DNA from: Phlebotomus papatasi
Taxonomy: Eukaryota > Arthropoda > Insecta > Diptera > Psychodidae
Length of the DNA: 64,000 nucleotides
Direction: 5' to 3'
Assembly: GCF_024763615.1 (NCBI RefSeq)
Contig: NC_077224.1
Span: forward strand, 65,110,712 to 65,174,711
A model generated the notes under the pieces. The model worked only from the letters and a program-made list of their open reading frames with translations. It did not search any database and had not been told where the DNA came from. Below, one piece after another: positions 44,381 to 56,260 of the stretch. Position numbers and translations under genes: made by a program. Every line of letters starts with the position of its first letter. Positions within the stretch are counted from its first letter, which is position 1.

Positions 44381-45139
44381 CTACAACTCTATGCGACAAT
44401 TTTGAAATTATTTCCCACCTGTCCATCAATCCCGATAGATGAGACGCATGCTTTGGAAATGCGAGCAACAAGTGATGAAAATAATTCGATAATTGGGTCC
44501 CTATTTTGTGTTGAATGATAAAAACAGGAGTAAAAGAAATAACTTATGTCGCGACGAGTAATTTGACTTGATTTTCCGCCTAGTACCCTCTCCTCCCTCG
44601 TTGCACGCTCTTTACATATATTTTACCACTGATTGTCATAAGATTTATCCCATGTGCGATCTCGACAAGACCATGATGACTTCCTCCAAGTACCAAGTCT
44701 AATTTGAGCGGATCACACCTTGGCAAAAACCAATACACTTTCTCAATGGCAAGCAGTATTGGTTGTGAAGAAAGTAAAAATACTTCCGTGTGCTCGATGT
44801 GAATAATCTCCCGTAGTGTCTATAATGGTAAGAAAAAAAAACCTTAAACATGAGATTGAATGGTGCCCACGAGCCAATGATTCTTCTTCTTGCACCAGAT
44901 TCAGATGTATAAAGTGTGAAAAAAGAGAAGCATGGTATGAATGAGGCGCCTGAAGGGAATTTAAAACACGTAATAGTATTACACGAGTTGTATCACAATT
45001 GCTCCGGCAATTACACTTTAATACCTACTTTAGCATTTTGATTGATCGGAAAATTGCTAGGTAAACTACGCGAAATTGTGGATTTTATATATGTGATAGT
45101 ACTGATTACCAATATTAATTGTAATTAATTCAAACTCAC
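44381..45139. other. Upstream region of the cuticle-type gene
   Basis: Moderately G+C-rich and free of recognised repeats, so it may carry control elements. An exon-like acceptor (AAATTCCCTTCAG) occurs on the minus strand near 44944 followed by an open stretch; see the next entry. Confidence 0.3.
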
Positions 45140-45158
45140 TTTTGAGACAATTGCATCG

Positions 45159-46311
45159 TCAATTTTCCGGAAATACCGCACAGGCAGCTCTCCCTTTCAG
45201 CCTCAATGAGGGGGAGCTATCGGAAATTCCATTTCTCTCATACAGAGCTGAAAAATTCAAAAGATTAAGATTAAATTCTAAAAATGTGATAAGTGTTCAC
45301 ATTGAAATTACGATTTCAATCGAGTAATTGCAGAAATAAGGACACTTATACAGTGAAATAAAAAAAATGTACTCATTTATTGTCTGAACTAGTTCCAATA
45401 TAAGAAAATTTTAAATCACGCCATTTCTCGGAGTTATGAAATAAATTTAACTTAAAGTTTGTAAATTTTCAGTCTCATTTAGAGTATTTGGTAATACTTT
45501 GGACATACTCATTCTAAATTCGGATTAAATCCAAAGGATCTGCCAATCAAAATACCTAAAATTATTAGAAGTATTAAATAAACTTTTCTTGAGTTTGATA
45601 AATTATAAGAATGAGAAGAAGGAACTGGTAGTACCATGTCAACCTTCAAAAAACGTCTATAATGGCCTCTACACACTAGTAGAAATTTCTTTATAAAATG
45701 CCTTTTTAAAGAAAATTTCCCCTGTCCTTATAGGCAGAAACGTCAGAATTTTTTAAAAAAGGCAACTTTTTATGAAAATTGCTTCTAGTGTGTACATACA
45801 CTCAAAAGAAGTGTAACACATGATGTTTAGCCCATACGAATAGTGATTTCGCAAAATTTTATAAGTCATTTACCTTTAAATTTCAATACAAAGTCAAAGA
45901 ATTCTTAAAAAAAAATTAATTAAGATATATGGTTAAACATTATTTTAAATAGATCTAGCTTAAAACGTCAAATATTATTTCTCGATAGAACTTGGAAAGA
46001 TATTTTATCGCATTTTGTTCATTATTACTTCATTTATTTTCTTTTAGTCTACACATTTTACTGCTCAAAGTCAAAGAAAGAGCAGTTACATAATCCGCTC
46101 GTTCAGTATTAACCTTCTCGATTTGACAGTCCTCTCCGGTTGAAGTTTTTCCTTTATCGATTCGAAGATATAGCAGAGAGAACTTACCTAAAAACCCGTT
46201 GGAAGTTCGAACATTTAAACTGACGAGTTGCACAAATGTGTACAAGCTCACGAAAAGGACATTTATCCTTGGATTTATCTTATTAAAATTGCAATTCAAA
46301 CGTTCGGCCAT
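45159..46311 (-). CDS. Tentative two-exon gene, 70-residue secreted peptide or start of a longer protein
   Basis: Exon 1 (46311-46188) encodes MAERLNCNFNKI and then RINVLFVSLYTFVQLVSLNV, a signal- or membrane-type stretch, ending G before GTAAGTT. Exon 2 follows an excellent acceptor (TTTTGAATTTTTCAG) at 45247 and continues in phase with ALYERNGISDSSPSLRLKGR and AACAVFPEN, then TGA. A strong donor GTGAGT follows at 45139, after the stop. Either the 3' UTR is spliced, the TGA is a disabling mutation, or this exon belongs to another transcript. Beyond it an acceptor near 44944 opens a frame compatible with read-through (ESGARRRIIGSWAPFN). An earlier ATG at 46380 is possible. Not recognised. Confidence 0.35.
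45661..45796. mobile_element. MITE with GGCCTCTACACACTAG ends
   Basis: The left end is ATGGCCTCTACACACTAGTA and the right end CTAGTGTGTACATA. A matching single end CTCTAGTGTGTAGAGGCCAT is at 55677-55696; a possible partner GGGGCCTCTCGACATTTC is near 55139. It lies in the putative intron of the preceding entry. Confidence 0.6.
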
Positions 46312-46559
46312 CCTGAAATTCCACAAACCTACACAAAAATTGACTTTTTGCAGCAAACATTTGCACACTGTTGTTGACATTGTTGACGATTTGAAGTGTC
46401 CAGAATATCGAAATTCGAAATGGCAGAACAGTCAGCGCTAAAGGGGCGAGTATGTGAACTTGCACTTTAGGCTTTCGGTAAATTTTCGAATAGGTTTGGC
46501 TTGGCTTTGGAGTGGCTTTGTCTCTTCAAAAGGTTATTACTGAGCGGAACCAATTTCAA

Positions 46560-46980
46560 CTTGTGACCCGTTCGGAGGCTAAACGGTAAGATATATCGAC
46601 TTCGAAGTCGTAGACGACCACTTTCCCATAATTGAACATTATCTATGACAGTTCTTTTTATTTTTCATCAACCTCCCTCCTTCTCCTCCAAAACTATGTT
46701 TTTTTGTTTCTTTCTTTTTTCTAAAACGGCTGCTACGATTTCTTTCATTTTCCGATATATTTTAGAAGTAGTCAAGGCGAATATTTCGTCCTTAGACACC
46801 CCTATGTTCGAAAACCATTTTGATATCGAATTTTCGAAGATCAAAGTTGAACCACTTTGGAGGGTCTATTTATCAACTAATTTGCATAAATTTGTATAAT
46901 TTTTTTAATATCTTGAAATTTCCAACCCGACTGCATCGCACTTAATCGGTCATGAGTCAGTATAGTACCCGTAATTGATG
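46560..46980 (+). repeat. Dispersed non-palindromic repeat, copy 3
   Basis: Ordered matches to 28437-28785 include CTAAACGGTAAGATATATCG, ATTTCGTCCTTAGACA, TCGAATTTTCG and GAACCACTTTGGAGG, then ACTTAATCGGTCATGAGTCA. Another loose match is near 59330-59490. Class unknown; any ORF inside is not supported. Confidence 0.65.
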
Positions 46981-48060
46981 TTCTCAAAAAATTTTCAAAA
47001 ATATTTTTCATTTCATTCATTTTTCGTTATCATTCATCTATGATTTACAAAAATTGATCAACTCTAGTATGTTGTGAAATAGTTTGTTTAGCATATATCC
47101 TCATGGGAATGGCTCCAAAACTATCCAGACTTTCTCAGAAACACCAAAGAAAATTCCATCTAATACCAAATTTTCAATTTCTAACACAATACTGAGAATT
47201 GTTGAGCAAATTAATGCATGTAAAATGAATTTATTGCAAAATGTTGTTGGTAAAAACTAAATTCTATTTCAAAAATATCTACCGACAACCCATGGGAATT
47301 CTGTGGATGAGTTTTCCTAAACCATAAGTTAATTAATTTGGTTTAAACAAACAGACACCCTAAGAAGAGAGTTGAGATAAGACAATTCAAGAAATTTTCA
47401 TTGTCTTGCAACTATTGGTGGTACGTCTGCTTCTTGAGAGGAAGGCGTTTTTCGAACAAGAACTGGCAGATAAGACTAAGTGGATTTAAATGGAGTTTCT
47501 ATATATGGAAATTGTTTAGTTTTCTTCCACATTGTTTGGCAATGAAATTGTGTTTCCCAAACTATTTTTTCCAGTATCGATAGAAGTTTCAATGTTGCTT
47601 CAGTCATTCGCAATCTTATAGAGATGTTCAATTTCGCTAAAGAAAACTTCTCTCGTTCTTACAGTTTGCTTTTAATTAGGAAGAAAGTCTTTAACATTGA
47701 TAGTTTTACTTTAGAGATCTTGCACCAAAAAAATCAATTGTAGTTAAATGGAATTTAATTACATTGTAATGTTTGTTAATACATTTGGTGTAATTCCTTG
47801 TTGATTATTCACAAGTTTTTACCATATTGTAACAAGTTTGATTTAAAAGAAAAACTTTACTTTATCAGTGCATCCGTAATGCATTCGTACATTACTTCTC
47901 ATAATGGTTTGTGCGATTGTCTTACTTAGAAATTACAAGTGCGGTAAAGATAAGTAAAGTTTTTATTATGCTAGCTTACCAACCAAAAGTATTTGCAAAA
48001 AATGGGTTTTTTCTATCAACTTCATGTTTATATTTATTTATAAATTCAAGAAAAAAGTAA
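46981..48060. other. AT-rich intergenic DNA, nothing recognised
   Basis: No gene or repeat pair was recognised. Confidence 0.4.
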
Positions 48061-48146
48061 TATTCCCTCCGTTTTGAAAAAAATCGTACGTTTGCTAGCA
48101 CATTTTGCATAAAAAATGTACGACTCTCTTCGAAACAGAGGAAATA
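48061..48146. mobile_element. Stowaway-like MITE
   Basis: Ends are TATTCCCTCCGTTTTGAA and TTCGAAACAGAGGAAATA. The CTCCCTCCGTTTC-type terminus with TA is the hallmark of Stowaway elements (Tc1/mariner group). A second, truncated end ACTCCCTCCGTATCAAAATA is at 58053. Only 86 bases long. Confidence 0.6.
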
Positions 48147-48588
48147 TTAAATTCTGAAACTTAAATTTCTTGTTTCACTGAGTAAGAGGGTATAGATTAA
48201 TATGTTCTCGAATTTTACATAGAGAAGTGTACTAAATTTCGGACAGCTTTCAATCTCGGACACTAGAATTAAATTGAATTGAATTATAAATTATTTTCGT
48301 ATATTTAAAAGATACGATAACCATCGATGGAACCCAATTCATTAAGTCATTTATCATGTAAAAAATTTACATTTAGTCAGAGGTTTTCCTATGAAGTTTT
48401 GTTATCTATATCGGACATTTTTAATTTTTCAAATATTCCATAAATTTTTAATCTTTTTAATATCTAGAATGCTAATGAAACAAAAAATCGTCTCTTCTAC
48501 GAAAGAGATGGTGTTAAAAAACCATTGGAACAGTTCCAAAAAGCAAGAATTTTGAAGAAACTTGGTGTCCGAATTTTCACACAAAGCT
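48147..48588. other. Intergenic DNA, nothing recognised
   Basis: AT-rich, no supported feature. Confidence 0.4.
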
Positions 48589-48831
48589 AGGGTAAAGTGG
48601 TACAAGTTGGACAGTGGTACAAGTTGGACAATGGTATAATTTGGACAGGGCTTTTTATCTTGATAAATTTAGTACTGCATTTTTATTTGTATATTTTTAA
48701 TGCTTTAGTTTTATAATTTGGTTTCTAGTGCTTAAAAACAAATTTTGTACTGTATTTATCAAGTCATGTCCAACTTGTACCGGCGAATTGTCCAACTTGT
48801 AACACTAATTCCAAATTATACACTTTACCCT
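48589..48831. mobile_element. MITE-like inverted-repeat element, GTACAAGTTGGAC family, copy 2
   Basis: It begins AGGGTAAAGTGGTACAAGTT, repeats GGTACAAGTTGGACA, and ends GTCCAACTTGTAACACTAAT ... CACTTTACCCT. It is the reverse of copy 1 at 1091-1344. TA at both ends. Confidence 0.8.
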
Positions 48832-50032
48832 ATGTCTATATTTTTATTCGCTCTTGAATATTTGTATTAAGAATAATTTTAGAGAGACTATGATGAACTA
48901 CATTTTAGGGTTCTAAACAATACTGCTCAAGAGGAATTAACAAATAATCTACTTTTCTAAAAAATATAGTATTTTCAAACATTTTTGGTGCTCATACGTA
49001 ACATGTCCGAAATTTATACAGGACCTATGATAATCATCTTTTATAAGGCAAATTTCATTACTAATATTCTTAAGGAGTCTCATTTTGACATTTGCATTAT
49101 TTTGCAAAAAGAAAATCGTATGGTAGTTTATATTGTAAGCCTTGATGAATCTCACTTAAATAAAGGTACAAAATCAAAAGGAATATTGGAGAACTGAGGC
49201 TGCCACCCTTATTTCAACTTCCTGAAAGTGAACTGTCTACTGCAACTGATGCCCACTCACTGAATTACTAGTGTTAATAGCCATAAGCAAGAAGAGCACC
49301 ATATAACAACCTTCAGCACCGGCCTTGGGATGGTAGGAGTTGGGTGTGTCAAAAGAATAAATGTTTTGGATTTCTGGGATACAACCGCCGACAGGTTTGA
49401 CATGTGTCGAATAGGTCGGACGCTCTACAATATAGTAAAGCTACGGGGCTCTAGATATATTGAGGACTCAGGGCTTAAATTGCTTGAAACATCGACCACT
49501 GCAGAAGCCAAAGCACTGAACTTAATAGCCTGAGCCATATTGATTGTCTCTCTGTGTCGATCGATAGATCGACAGAGGGCTTTAGTGACTGAAAGTTGGA
49601 ATTGAGCGGCAAGGTCTAACTGCTGTAGACTGTGCATGTGATGGAAGGACAAAGCCTTGTCAAAAAAGATCGGTTGATCACGGGACGGTTTTGAATCCTC
49701 GTTGATTATTAGGTCTATAAATCAAATGGTTTTAGATAATTCCAAAAGGTCTGCCAGAGGACTCCCCCATAAGTCTACCTCTACATTAAAAAGTCCCCTA
49801 ATTTGCCATCTATTCTTTCCAAAAAGTAAGTTTTATTGATACGACTAAAACACTTTCAATGTTTTTTTTTCCTTTTTGTTTAGGTCCCTTTGAGTATATT
49901 CCTTTTTAACAGCCTTCCAGATTCTAAAGTTAAAAAAAAATATACCAAAACCTGCCTTTTTGATCCATTAAGACAAGCATTGGTTCATTTGAAGAGTCTT
50001 AGATCTACTAAAAAATTATTACCGGTTTGAAT
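48832..50032. other. Intergenic DNA with an unidentified higher-G+C block
   Basis: Bases about 49190-49690 are less AT-rich than their surroundings and open in several frames (minus 49425-49652 includes LDLAAQFQLSVTKALC; plus 49330-49533). A hairpin CTCTGTGTCGATC-gata-GATCGACAGAG lies at 49550-49577. Neither frame was recognised. The remainder holds nothing supported. Confidence 0.3.
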
Positions 50033-50458
50033 TACAGTGAGTGTCAATAGTTTGTTGCCTAATGGATGTTTGAGAAATCAAGTGAAAAAAATGATAGAAA
50101 AAAATATTTTTCCAAATTTTTCTTTTTGCAGATGAGTTCCTTGTAATCCGTAGATATTATTTATAGTTTAAAAAAAAAAATAATTTAATTTCATATCAAA
50201 AATAATTGTTTTCCAAAAGTTGGTCATTTTTGAAAAATCAAAAGTTTGTTGCCTCATTAAAAAAACTAATTCAAAATGGTGAAAACGTGCAACCAACTTT
50301 ATGTAAACCGGTTACATTTTGAGCTTATGTCATTTGATAGGCAAATGGTGGATTTGTACATTTTTAAGGCTGTCAATGTTAAATATATAGGTGTAAGAGT
50401 GATGATAAATAACAAGAAATAATCAGTTTTTTGATAATTCATAATTTAGGTTATAATG

Positions 50459-50845
50459 GCAAATTACAAAAAGTTGAAAGGTGGGATATTGTCCAGAGAT
50501 ACTGCTGGAAGGAATCGGCGTCGCTTAATTGCCAAATTTTATGGAAATTCATGAAAAGTTATACATAAAATGGTCAAATATTATAGTTATGAGGCACGAG
50601 TACATCTGAAAAACGCTACTGGTAGACCCAGGGTTTCGACTCAGAAAGTCGATAACCGCATTCTAGGTATCTCTGATAGTAACCCCATGATGTTTGCTTC
50701 AAAAATTCAGAGTCGGCTGGTTACAGAAGGCATACAGGCTTCAAAACCAACCGCAATTTAATGAAAGTGGTAAGAATAATTACTTGGTTTGCAGGTTTCC
50801 ATTGGTAAACAAAACCAATCTGGTTAAAAGGTTGTAAATTCACTT
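50459..50845 (+). pseudogene. Tc1-like transposase N-terminal half, left arm
   Basis: Frames broken by stops read ILSRDTAGRNRRRLIAKFYG, then ATGRPRVSTQKVDNRILGIS (the G-R-P-R motif between the two helix-turn-helix units), then MFASKIQSRLVTEGIQAS, then after a frame change QFNESG and FPLVNKTNLVKRL. The order fits Tc1 transposases up to the start of the catalytic domain. The DDE triad is not present. Confidence 0.75.
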
Positions 50846-50859
50846 GGAGCATGCTAAAA

Positions 50860-51260
50860 ACGTAAAAATACAACCTCTTACGCAGTTTGGTTTTGCTTAC
50901 AAATGGAATCTTGCGAGCCAAGTACCTATTCTTATATTTTCTTTCATTTTGAATTTGATTTTCGAAGCATTTGAAGCCTGTATGCCTTCTGTAACCAGCC
51001 GACTCTGAATTTTTGAAGCAAACATCATGGGGTTACTATCAGAGATACCTAGAATGCGGTTATCGACTTTCTGAGTCGAAACCCTGGGTCTACCAGTAGC
51101 GTTTTTCTGATGTACTCGTGCCTCATAACTATAATATTTGACCATTTTATGTATAACTTTTCATGAATTTCCATAAAATTTGGCAATAAAGCGACGCCGA
51201 TTCCTTCCAGCAATATCTCTGGACAATATCCCACCTTTCAACTTTTTGTAATTTGCCATT
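50860..51260 (-). pseudogene. Tc1-like transposase N-terminal half, right arm
   Basis: This is the mirror of the left-arm entry: ATGRPRVSTQKVDNRILGIS in 51145-50897, then KIPFVSKTKLRKRL near 50915-50870. It differs from the left arm by substitutions and an insertion after GIQAS, so the arms have evolved separately for some time or the copies were not identical when joined. Confidence 0.75.
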
Positions 51261-51686
51261 ATAACCTAAATTATGAATTATCAAAAAACTGATTATTTCT
51301 TGTTATTTATCATCACTCTTACACCTATATATTTAACATTGACAGCCTTAAAAATGTACAAATCCACCATTTGCCTATCAAATGACATAAGCTCAAAATG
51401 TAACCGGTTTACATAAAGTCGGTTGCACGTTTTCACCATTTTGAATTAGTTTTTTTTAATGCGGCAACAAACTTTTGATTTTTCAAAAATGACCAACTTT
51501 TGGAAAACAATTATTTTTGATATTAAATAAAATTAATTATTTTTTTTGAAAATTATAAATAATATCTACGGATTACAAGGAACTCATCTGCAAAAAGAAA
51601 AATTTGGAAAAGTATTTTTTTCTATCATTTTTTTCACTTGATTTCTCAAACATCCATTAGGCAACAAACTATTGACACTCACTGTA

Positions 51687-53065
51687 GATTTCAATCATGT
51701 AACTTATAAACAGATAAAAATAAACTGTGCAGATTTGGAAATTGTTCGAGATCGTTGTTGCGATGATTTACTCGAGTGTTGAACATGCTAAATAGCTCCA
51801 TTCATTTAAGCAATTAATTCGAAACCGAATTTTAAAGCATAGCAGCAAAGTCACGGGTTTGAGAATTTTGTCAATTCTGGGTCAGTTTGCCACCCCTTTG
51901 TTATTTGTGAATTGCGTTTAAATTGAATTAATTTTCAATTAAAATATAATTTTTTACGTATCAATTTTATTGTACTCCTTGATTTAAATTTCCCACTTGT
52001 TGATATTGAAAAAAAGATTTAAAAAAAAACTGAAAGTGTTGCTGTTTAATCCCGATGAATTTTCTATTTGCTCATAGATTCTAAATATTACCAATTAATG
52101 TTTTCGAAGATATAATAAAAGTGAAAGGGATTTCTGATGTTTGTTTATAATAATCAAAAATAGAATATGACTGCGTCATAAGAAGAAATTTGAAGTGGAA
52201 ATCGATAGCAAGACTTATTGGCTGAAAGTGAATTAAGGAAACATTTAAATGTCTTTTTTTAATTTTGATCCAATTGTCGGTCAAATTGTCTCGACAAGTT
52301 GAATGATATACATGGTACTGGAAATACGAATAAATTAAGTTTGCCTTCTTTTTCTTATGATTTGAGGTCGAAGACATGGTAAGAATTCGTCTTTCCTTCC
52401 TTCATGCCAACATTATTTTTTTTTATACTCAGCATCTCTTTCTCTGAAGAAGTGAGCGTAAATGGGGTATTACGAAACGATGATTCAATGAATGGCGAAT
52501 GTCTTGAATGAAAACAAGAAGTTTAAATGAGTTTAGAAAAATTATTATACCCTATTTATCTAGTATTAATCTCATAATAGTAATAAGATAATTCAATTGC
52601 TGAAGACATTATAGAATTAAATTAGGAATTAGATTCTCTTCACTTTCACCAATTTTTTTTTACTTTGTAATTCTATGATAATAGTGGGTAGTCCTGTTTT
52701 TTGGTTGTTTAACTTTATAGAACACCCATGTAGGTAAATCGGACTTAAAGAATATAAAGCCAATCCATTAGATTGAAAGTCGATTATTATTTTTATAAAA
52801 ACCACTTATTGTAGTTAAAAAATTTTATGTTTCGAATTGGATTAGATTTTTTTAAAAGAATTTTTATCATTATTTTGTAAATTAAATTAGCAACAGTTAC
52901 TATCTTGATTTTCTTTGTATCTGCAACAAAAATAACTACTCAACAATGCGTAATTTTTGCAATAAATAATACAATATAAATTAAGATAGCGTAGTAGCTG
53001 ATTCAAACGATTTGTTGTTAGAAATTCAGTCTATCGGTCACTAAAGCTTAAGGCTCTCGTATGTC
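51687..53065. other. AT-rich intergenic DNA, no supported gene
   Basis: The minus-strand ORF 52081-52377 (98 codons from ATG) is AT-rich in codon use and has no recognised motif; probably chance. Confidence 0.35.
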
Positions 53066-53218
53066 GGAGGAAATGGGGCACCCTTGAATTTAGGGCAGTC
53101 TTAAAATTGGGATTTTACTCCTATTAATCTGTGGAGCTAAATCATATCATGACAATGCTCAATTTTATTAAAAAAATAGGAGAAAATCGAAATTTCAAAG
53201 CTGCCCCACTTCCCCCCA
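53066..53218. mobile_element. MITE with GGGGAAGTGGGGC-type ends
   Basis: GGAGGAAATGGGGCACCCTT is mirrored by AAAGCTGCCCCACTTCCCCC. Related to 15223-15657. Confidence 0.6.
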
Positions 53219-53292
53219 GGGCAGTGGTTTAGAAAATTTTGTCAAACAAAATTGAATTTAGACACTATTGTCTCCGGCATATTTTGCATATG

Positions 53293-53318
53293 TAATAATA
53301 ATAATAATAATAATAAAC
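53293..53318. repeat. (AAT)n microsatellite, probable retroelement tail
   Basis: About eight AAT units are followed on the plus strand by AAACATTTATTCATGCCCC. Read on the minus strand this is ...GGGGCATGAATAAATG then (ATT)n, the usual look of a non-LTR retrotransposon or SINE 3' end. A similar TTATTCATGCCC occurs at 13699. No coding part was recognised. Confidence 0.5.
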
Positions 53319-54252
53319 ATTTATTCATGCCCCAAGCAAAGCATTTTACAATTAAGGGACTATACAAATTAAATGATTATTACTTTAAAATACAATCAGA
53401 ATAAAGATTAACAGAAACAGAAAATGCGGAGGTGATTCGAGACAAAGAAGCCTTTTTTTATCATGAAAATTCAAAGATGTGTTTATGTAGAATTTTTTTT
53501 TTAAATATTTTCCGGTGTGGAATCCGGGTGTTTATATGTGAAATAATTGAAAAGTTTAATAGATGTGAATCTGAGACTTTTCAGACTCTCTAATTTTTTT
53601 ACACTCCAAATTTAATTGAGCTAAATTGAATTGGAGTGATGTTTAAAAGAAGAAGACGGGAAAGAATTAGTTAGACATAAAGTTAGATCTCACGTTCATA
53701 AATCATATATTAAGTGTCTTCATTTTTGAATCGACGCGACATAAGAATGTGGAAATGTTTATATTATTTTTTCTGAGAATTCATTTTTCTGAAAATATTT
53801 ATCTTTCACAGTTTCGACTTATATGGATCACTCTTTGATGTTTAATTGACAAAAAACCACAATGTTTATATTACCTTGAATAGGAATGTACTTCTTGCGA
53901 AATTCAAATCGTCATAAGATCATGAAATTCTAAAAATAGATTATCTGATAAAAGACAAAGATGATCGAAGGGAGAGTAATCATATAAATATCATGTATCA
54001 AAAGAAAGAAGAAGAGAATAAAATGAACATCGAAAGAAGCGACACGTCTTCTTTATTTCCAAATTACTGATTTCCCCGCTCGGAAATCATATTTATATGC
54101 AAAGTATGTGAGAAAGAAAGGGATTCGAATTTCGACTTCATGAAATTTTCCCAATCTAAAAGGTGTGCCGGGGCCATATAAATATTTTCTTTAAAAAATA
54201 GATCGTCAATTTAGATTAATTTAGATATTTAAAGATGAATTTTAGGTTTATC
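53319..54252. other. Intergenic DNA including a diverged dispersed repeat
   Basis: Pieces at about 53605-53680 and 54110-54175 (GAAAGGGATTCGAATTTCGA and AAATTTTCCCAATCTAAAAG) match 588-755 but are separated by about 430 extra bases. Otherwise nothing recognised. Confidence 0.4.
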
Positions 54253-54430
54253 CCTGAGCTGGGGCTACATTGGAAGTGCTATTTTTTCGCATACTTTGAA
54301 TGGAATCTGGACTTTAACGCAATGTAATTTATATAGAAAAAACAATTGCGGTTCTAAACAAAATTATAGCTAAGTCCAGGTTCATTTAGGATAATGCGAA
54401 TAAAACGTTTTCAATGTAGCCTCAGCTTAA
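54253..54430. mobile_element. Diverged copy of the GGGGCTACATTG MITE
   Basis: CTGAGCTGGGGCTACATTGG with TTTTTCGCATACTTTGAATG on the left, and AATGTAGCCTCAGCTTAA on the right, mirror each other and match 40342-40544 with many changes. Confidence 0.6.
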
Positions 54431-56144
54431 TTTAGCCGCATTTAGATGCCATATAAAAAATATTAATTTGTAAAATAATAAAGTTTAAATAAGCATAATA
54501 AAACAAATTAAAATTCCCCATACAGAATACATTGTCTTCAAGTCAACTTGCAGAATTATTTATTCATGCTCGAACTCCACATAAAGAGCTGAATTATAAA
54601 TTTTTAATGTTTTACGTTAAATTTATTTAAAATTATCTTTGATTCGGGTTTTGAAATGATTGACCTTGTGGTGTTAATGCTAAATATTATTTCAAATGAT
54701 AATAAATCGTATGCCTAGTAAATAAATTAATTCCACAGATTAGTAGACTTTTGAGGGCAGTGTACCTTTAATTTAAGAAATAATTATTTAAAATAATTAT
54801 AATTTTTTAATTGATCACGATTCCGATTTATGAACTGAAGCTTAAAGCAGTAAAACATATTTCCAAAACTTTTTATATTTTTAAAAGACTAGCATGCCTG
54901 ATCTGTCGCATCCTCCTCTATCTTCGGAAATTAAATTACCTACTAAAATTATTTTTCTTTTATAAAATATTATTAATACGATGAATTATTGGGCTGTATA
55001 CAAAAAAAGAGAAAAATTAATCAAAGGGGTGGCCATACGTCTGAAAACGCTTCGAAAAAATTCACATTTATGGCCATTTTCAAGATTTTACAATTTTTTT
55101 TTTGATAAAATTTGTTTTTGTTTATAATTGTAATATCAGGGGCCTCTCGACATTTCATTTTTCCATGCGTTTTTGCTTAGAGGTACTGAAGAGTACTTTT
55201 TTCCTAAAGAGAATTGACTTATCAATCTGATATATTTCGAAATTGTGCATTAAAAGCTATCTAAAAATACATATTTCATAATGCTCGCCGAAATAATACA
55301 AGAACTACGAGGAAATTTCTTTAAGTCGCGGTGCAATATCTGCAAAATTTTTACAAGGAAAAGTGAAAAAAAGGTTACCTTTTTATTAGGCTTGATGGGC
55401 CCCTGTGTAATACATTTAGATTAGAAAAATGAGCAATTTTAGAGAATAATATGAATTTTGGCAATTAATTTTTAGCCAACATGAGTAAGTTTCTGTACGA
55501 CATTGTCTTTGAGTAATTTTTTATAATGTTGTATTATGAACATTTTTTAACGACTGTCTAAAGAAAGTTGTAATACAGCTCCTTTTTAATTTTTTATTTT
55601 TGTTTTTAAGTTTCCTACGAAGAAAATTTTCCTACGGTTGTGCAGGAAAAACTGACAAATATATGGACAAAAAATCTCTAGTGTGTAGAGGCCATAAGAG
55701 CATTAGAACACAGAATATTTGCGTTCTAGAGTTCTAGGTTCCTCCATATCCCATTCAATACTAATCCTTAATTAAATTATTAAAATTGCTTGAAAGAAAT
55801 TTAAGAATTTTTAATTAATTAACAAAGAACAATCATTCTGATATAAATTGTATAATATATCAGGAGCTATTGAATAACTTTAGGAATGTCACGCAATATC
55901 TCTTCCGAAAAGTCTTAATTCGAGACAATGATCAGTAAATGCAGCGTGATCAGCAAATATTGGATTTCCCACTCTAAATGGCCGGTAAGTTCAGTGAAAA
56001 GAGCAAAAGAATTAATTTGTATCAGCAGAAAGGCCAAAAATACAACTAATTACATATCTTTCTCCCCACATTCTACCAAAGCGAAAGAAGTGGGCATATG
56101 GGGTCTTGGAAAAGAGATTTTTGAGTGAATGTGATACGCTTTTG
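54431..56144. other. Intergenic DNA upstream of the 56261 gene
   Basis: AT-rich; includes the single MITE end at 55677-55696. The last 150 bases (AAGTGGGCATATGGGGTCTT onward) are more mixed and may hold proximal control sequence. Confidence 0.35.
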
Positions 56145-56182
56145 TATAAAATCTCACGCTAGTCAGATATTCTCCATCAGTT
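56145..56182 (+). promoter_or_regulatory. Core promoter of the 56261-57022 gene
   Basis: TATAAAA at 56145-56151 and TCAGTT at 56177-56182, the arthropod initiator, with its A 34 bases from the TATA start. The ATG lies 82 bases downstream of the initiator A. Confidence 0.8.
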
Positions 56183-56260
56183 TCGCAAATACTTCCTTCC
56201 GTTAGACATCAACTCTTACTTTCGCGATCTTTTTCTCTGTACTCTGTGCAAATAATAAAA

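Larger units (their letters stand above)
50035..51684. mobile_element. 1650-base palindromic double Tc1-like element
   Basis: CAGTGAGTGTCAATAGTTTG at the left is mirrored by CAAACTATTGACACTCACTG at the right, with TA on each side (50033-50034 and 51685-51686). Homology of the two arms continues almost to a central GCATGC (50849-50854), close to the midpoint, with divergence and small gaps only in the inner 130 bases. Each arm carries the N-terminal half of a Tc1-like transposase pointing inward. The structure looks like two copies truncated at the same place and joined tail to tail. It cannot encode an intact transposase but a transcript would be a very long hairpin. Confidence 0.85.

Noticed and set aside
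52081..52377. 98-codon minus-strand gene
   Set aside because: AT-rich codons, no motif, signal or splice context; ORFs of this size are expected by chance in 64 kb.
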